Below, piece by piece: positions 61,171 through 64,000 of a stretch of 64,000 bases of DNA. The stretch covers positions 434,001-498,000 of the forward strand of contig JAHBXW010000001.1 in assembly GCA_019636235.1 (NCBI GenBank), read 5' to 3'. Source of the DNA: Planctomyces sp. GTDB taxonomy: Bacteria > Planctomycetota > Planctomycetia > Planctomycetales > Planctomycetaceae. The notes below the pieces were generated by a model, which did not search any database, was not told where the DNA came from, and saw nothing but the letters and a program-made list of their open reading frames with translations. The number at the start of each line of letters is the position of its first letter. The first letter of the stretch is position 1. Both the position numbers and the translations under genes were made by a program.

Positions 61171-64000
61171 TCACTGCCGGTGCCCTTCCGGCTCCTGCCG
61201 GACCTGCAGCGTCGACAGGAACTCGACGAGGTCGCGCAGTTCTCGACGGCTGATCTGCCGCACGATGTCGGCCGGCATTCCGGACTGGCCTTTCGCGCGA
61301 TCTTCAATCTGCGATTTGTCGACGATCTCGACTTCCCCCTGCGGGGTGATGACGCGGAACGAACGATCGTCCTCGAATCGAACGACGCCGGACACCACGC
61401 GGCCGTCATCCAGCGCGAACACGGCCGTTTCGAACCCCTCGGCGATCTTCGCATTCGGATCGACAATGGACTCCAGCAGATACTCCCGGGATTTCAGGCG
61501 GCCGATTTCGGACAGGTCCGGGCCGACGTCGCTGCCCTCGCCGTTGATCTTGTGACACCGCCGGCAGCTGGCGGCGGCGCTGCCGAAGAAGACGCTCCTG
61601 CCGCGCTCCGCGTCGCCGCCTTCCAGCGACTCGGTCCATGCCGCGGTGGGCGGGTCGGTCCCCCGGGCCGCGAGAATCCGGTCGAGGAGGCCCCTCAGCC
61701 GGTCGGACCCGCTCGACTCCGCGGCCTCCAGGAGCTCGAGTTGGATGGCCGGATCAATCTGGCCCTGCTCCGCCCATTTCACCAGAAGCCGTTCCAGCGC
61801 GGCGTCGGCCTCGGACGTGCCCAACGCGCTCATCCCGCGGACGGCGGACTGCCGTTCCAGGGTCTCGGCCTCCGCGGCGATGGCCGCCTGTTCCAGCAGC
61901 GGCAGCGCCCGCTCGGGCGCGAACTTCGCCAGCAGCCGCCGCGCTTCCGCTCGGACGACCGGCTCGCGGTCCGACAGCAGTTCGTCGACCAATCCGCGCA
62001 GCGAATCGTCTTTCAGCTCGTCAAGCGCCGACAGCGCCTGCACGCGCACCGCGCCTCCCGAATCGTTCGACCGCACAATGTCCTGCAGCACGGGGCCGAC
62101 ATCCCGGATGCCGTACGCGGCCGCCAGCCGCACTCCCGCCTCCCGCAGACGCGCCGAACCCGCCAGCAGACTCGGCAGCCCGCCGCGCACGGCCTGTTCC
62201 GCCTCCTCGCGCGACCGTTCCGGAATCGGCCGGAACTCTCCCGTCACCGCGTCCAGACGGGGCGGCGAGGACCAGTCCAGCAGGCTGCGGGCGGCCAGCG
62301 CGCGGAGCGCGTCGGGCAGCCCAGAGTCGGCCGCGGCCGCGGCAATGGCGCGGGCCTGCGGCTCTCCTCCCAGCCGGTTGTTCGCATTGATCACCCGGCG
62401 GGCGAATTCCGCCCCGGCTGGCGTCGCGGCAAGTTGCGAGAACCCAGGCCGATGAATCTGCGCGGCGAGCGCCGGCAGCGCCTCCGCCAGCCCCAGGTCG
62501 TGGATCGCACGTCCCGCCTCCTGCACGACGCGGCTGTCCCCATCGGTCAGAAACCGGGCGAGGCCGGGATGCTCCAGCCGTCGCAGCGCGATGACGATGC
62601 CCAGCCGCGCTGACGCCGACGGATTGTCAGCGGCCGCGAGCAGCGCCTCCGCGTCTCCAATCCCCGCCAGTGCCGTCGCCGCAGCGTGCCGCAGAAACGG
62701 ATCCTCATCGCGGTTGACGGCCAGCACCTCGAGCAGCGCCGGAATGTGATCGGCGCTGCCATGCCGTCCCAGCGCGAGCGCCGCCTGGAACCGCACCCGC
62801 GGCTCCGCATCGGTCAGCGCCGACGCCAGCACGTCCGCCGACCAGCCCTCGGCGCCATCGAACGCGCCGCGAGGGAGGTCCGTCGCCACGCGCAGCGCCT
62901 GCCGACGCTGCTCGGCGTCGTCCGTCTGCAGCAGTTCGTCGAACCGTCCGGCGCGGCGCCCCGTCCGCCGCGCGCTCTGACCATAGCCCCACAGCGCATG
63001 GCGCGCCTGCAGCGGCCGGTCCGATGTGCGGGCCAGCGTCGCCAGCGTCGTCAGCAGCGCCTCGTCGTTTCCGGCGATCCGCCGTTCCGTCCGCTCGGCC
63101 AGTTCAAACTGCGATTCCAATCGCACCCGGCGATCCGGATGCCCCAGCAGATCCAGCAACCGGTCGTCCGCGAAACTCTCGAATCCGGCGGCGTACAGCT
63201 CCGCCAGCGTCGGGCCTGCCGGCGCACGGCCCTCGACGTCAAATCGGTAAATCCGCCCCTTGCCCTCCCCCGTCCAGCCATCGACCCAGTCGAGCGCGTA
63301 CAGGGCGCCATCGGGGCCGAAGTCGAAATCGGTCGCCAGCATCGAGCGCAGGAACCAGTCGGAATCGGTGAGCTCGAAACCCGCCCCCTGCTGACGAACC
63401 CGGAACGATCGAACGCCGCTGTTCCCTGGCGAACCGCGGAAGTCCACCAGGAAGAACCGGCCGCGGTGCTCTTCGGGCAGGCCGACGCCCGGGTCAAACG
63501 TCAGCCCGGACGGGCCATCGGCGATGTTCAGAATCGGCGGAACGATGTACGCCGGCTGCACGGCCGCGACTTCGTCGTTCTCGCGGTAGGGCGACCACAT
63601 CTTCTCGCGGTTCCAGGGGCCGCGGTCCTGCGGGTACTGGTAGTACATCCGCCAGCCGGAATCCCCCCCGGGGGCGACGTACACCCAGCGGGCGCGGTCG
63701 CCGCCGTCGGAGTTGTTGTCCCCGGTGAACAGGTCCCCTTCGTCATTGAACGCCAGCTCCTGCGGATTCCGCAGACCATAGGCGTAGACTTCCAGGTTCG
63801 AGCCATCGGGCTCGCAGCGAAACACCGCGCCGGTGTCAGGGCGGGCCAGCCGCGTCCCCTCGCGTGTCTCCACGTTGTAGCCGCGGTCGCCAATGCTGTA
63901 GTACAGCCGCCCGTCCGGGCCCCAGATCAGCCCGTGCATGTCATGGCCGCGAAACGCGACACGGACCCCATAGCCGTGATGCAGCGGCTCGCGGACGTTC
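61171..64000 (-). CDS. PVC-type haem-binding HEAT-repeat dehydrogenase-like protein (5' end outside window)
   Basis: The reading frame is open to position 64000, so the N-terminus, including signal peptide, is missing. The first visible part (VRVAFRGHDMHGLIWGPDGRLYYSIGDRG) is the beta-propeller of the planctomycete putative membrane-bound dehydrogenase family; GLRNPQELAFNDEGDLFTGDNNSDGGDRARWVY fits the same fold. The centre (~280-720 of the visible part) has many HEAT-like repeats (LLALGRHGSADHIPALLEVL-type helices). The C-terminal ~130 residues have a c-type haem site CRRCH, then GSDVGPDLSEIG and the conserved FETAVFALDDGRVVSGVV. It probably acts in periplasmic electron transfer or degradation of an unknown substrate. 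Converges on the DUF4175-like gene with 42 bases between. Confidence 0.85.
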   Translation of the reverse strand, partial: NVREPLHHGYGVRVAFRGHDMHGLIWGPDGRLYYSIGDRGYNVETREGTRLARPDTGAVFRCEPDGSNLEVYAYGLRNPQELAFNDEGDLFTGDNNSDGGDRARWVYVAPGGDSGWRMYYQYPQDRGPWNREKMWSPYRENDEVAAVQPAYIVPPILNIADGPSGLTFDPGVGLPEEHRGRFFLVDFRGSPGNSGVRSFRVRQQGAGFELTDSDWFLRSMLATDFDFGPDGALYALDWVDGWTGEGKGRIYRFDVEGRAPAGPTLAELYAAGFESFADDRLLDLLGHPDRRVRLESQFELAERTERRIAGNDEALLTTLATLARTSDRPLQARHALWGYGQSARRTGRRAGRFDELLQTDDAEQRRQALRVATDLPRGAFDGAEGWSADVLASALTDAEPRVRFQAALALGRHGSADHIPALLEVLAVNRDEDPFLRHAAATALAGIGDAEALLAAADNPSASARLGIVIALRRLEHPGLARFLTDGDSRVVQEAGRAIHDLGLAEALPALAAQIHRPGFSQLAATPAGAEFARRVINANNRLGGEPQARAIAAAAADSGLPDALRALAARSLLDWSSPPRLDAVTGEFRPIPERSREEAEQAVRGGLPSLLAGSARLREAGVRLAAAYGIRDVGPVLQDIVRSNDSGGAVRVQALSALDELKDDSLRGLVDELLSDREPVVRAEARRLLAKFAPERALPLLEQAAIAAEAETLERQSAVRGMSALGTSEADAALERLLVKWAEQGQIDPAIQLELLEAAESSGSDRLRGLLDRILAARGTDPPTAAWTESLEGGDAERGRSVFFGSAAASCRRCHKINGEGSDVGPDLSEIGRLKSREYLLESIVDPNAKIAEGFETAVFALDDGRVVSGVVRFEDDRSFRVITPQGEVEIVDKSQIEDRAKGQSGMPADIVRQISRRELRDLVEFLSTLQVRQEPEGHRQ

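Noticed and set aside
1-64000. tRNA, rRNA, CRISPR, transposon ends, attachment sites and replication origin
   Set aside because: I looked for conserved tRNA arm patterns, regularly spaced repeats and transposase or integrase motifs and saw none; a covariance-model search would be needed to exclude short RNA genes.

Overview
The window is high-GC, densely coded chromosomal DNA that looks like a planctomycete. The main reasons are a HEAT-repeat dehydrogenase-like protein with a C-terminal CxxCH haem site, a squalene-cyclase-like repeat protein with two DUF4159-like units, a Ser/Thr kinase with an N-terminal zinc ribbon, a Tat-exported Gfo/Idh/MocA oxidoreductase, a stand-alone formaldehyde-activating-enzyme (Fae) homologue and a tiny Cys-rich lipoprotein of a planctomycete type. 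About 44 protein genes are supported. I found no rRNA, tRNA, CRISPR array, transposase, integrase or prophage gene. The assignment rests on remembered family distributions, not on a search.

Layout. 0.2-7.9 kb: secreted GH5-like hydrolase, MBL-fold hydrolase, KefB-type cation/proton antiporter divergent from a tandem UspA protein, a gingipain-like C25 peptidase and a secreted esterase. 7.9-17.3 kb: one minus-strand block treZ - GH133 debranching enzyme - treY - glgX, which would turn glycogen or maltodextrin into trehalose. 17.6-25.9 kb: TPR protein, HtrA-like protease, MgtE, two paralogous cupredoxin-like secreted proteins separated by an antisense 155-codon gene, a small membrane protein and a PQQ-type beta-propeller protein. 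25.8-31.5 kb: PH-like membrane protein, a secreted protein coupled to a PlsC acyltransferase, small lipoprotein, kinase, FabZ-like dehydratase. 31.6-36.3 kb: the DUF4159 protein and an epimerase/DapA-like aldolase pair. 36.4-41.4 kb: MarR regulator, RND adaptor and RND pump, with a palindrome over the predicted promoter. 41.5-49.6 kb: Fae homologue, PEP carboxykinase, a membrane protein, SufD, LysS, an extended CvpA protein. 49.8-55.3 kb: pseudo-receiver protein, PAP2 phosphatase, oxidoreductase, QueD, RNase D. 55.3-64.0 kb: hypothetical protein, VWA protein plus a large membrane coiled-coil protein, and the haem-binding HEAT protein, cut by the window end.

How genes work together. Three functional units are clear: the glycogen-to-trehalose block, the MarR-regulated RND efflux unit (outer-membrane channel absent here), and the VWA/membrane-protein pair. 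The remainder is mostly single housekeeping or envelope genes. No complete new defence or mobile system was recognised. The most unusual items are the Fae homologue whose active-site histidine position appears to be Glu, the cupredoxin pair with an antisense gene between its members, the terminator-like hairpin just before sufD, and a 14-bp perfect inverted repeat in front of the kinase gene.
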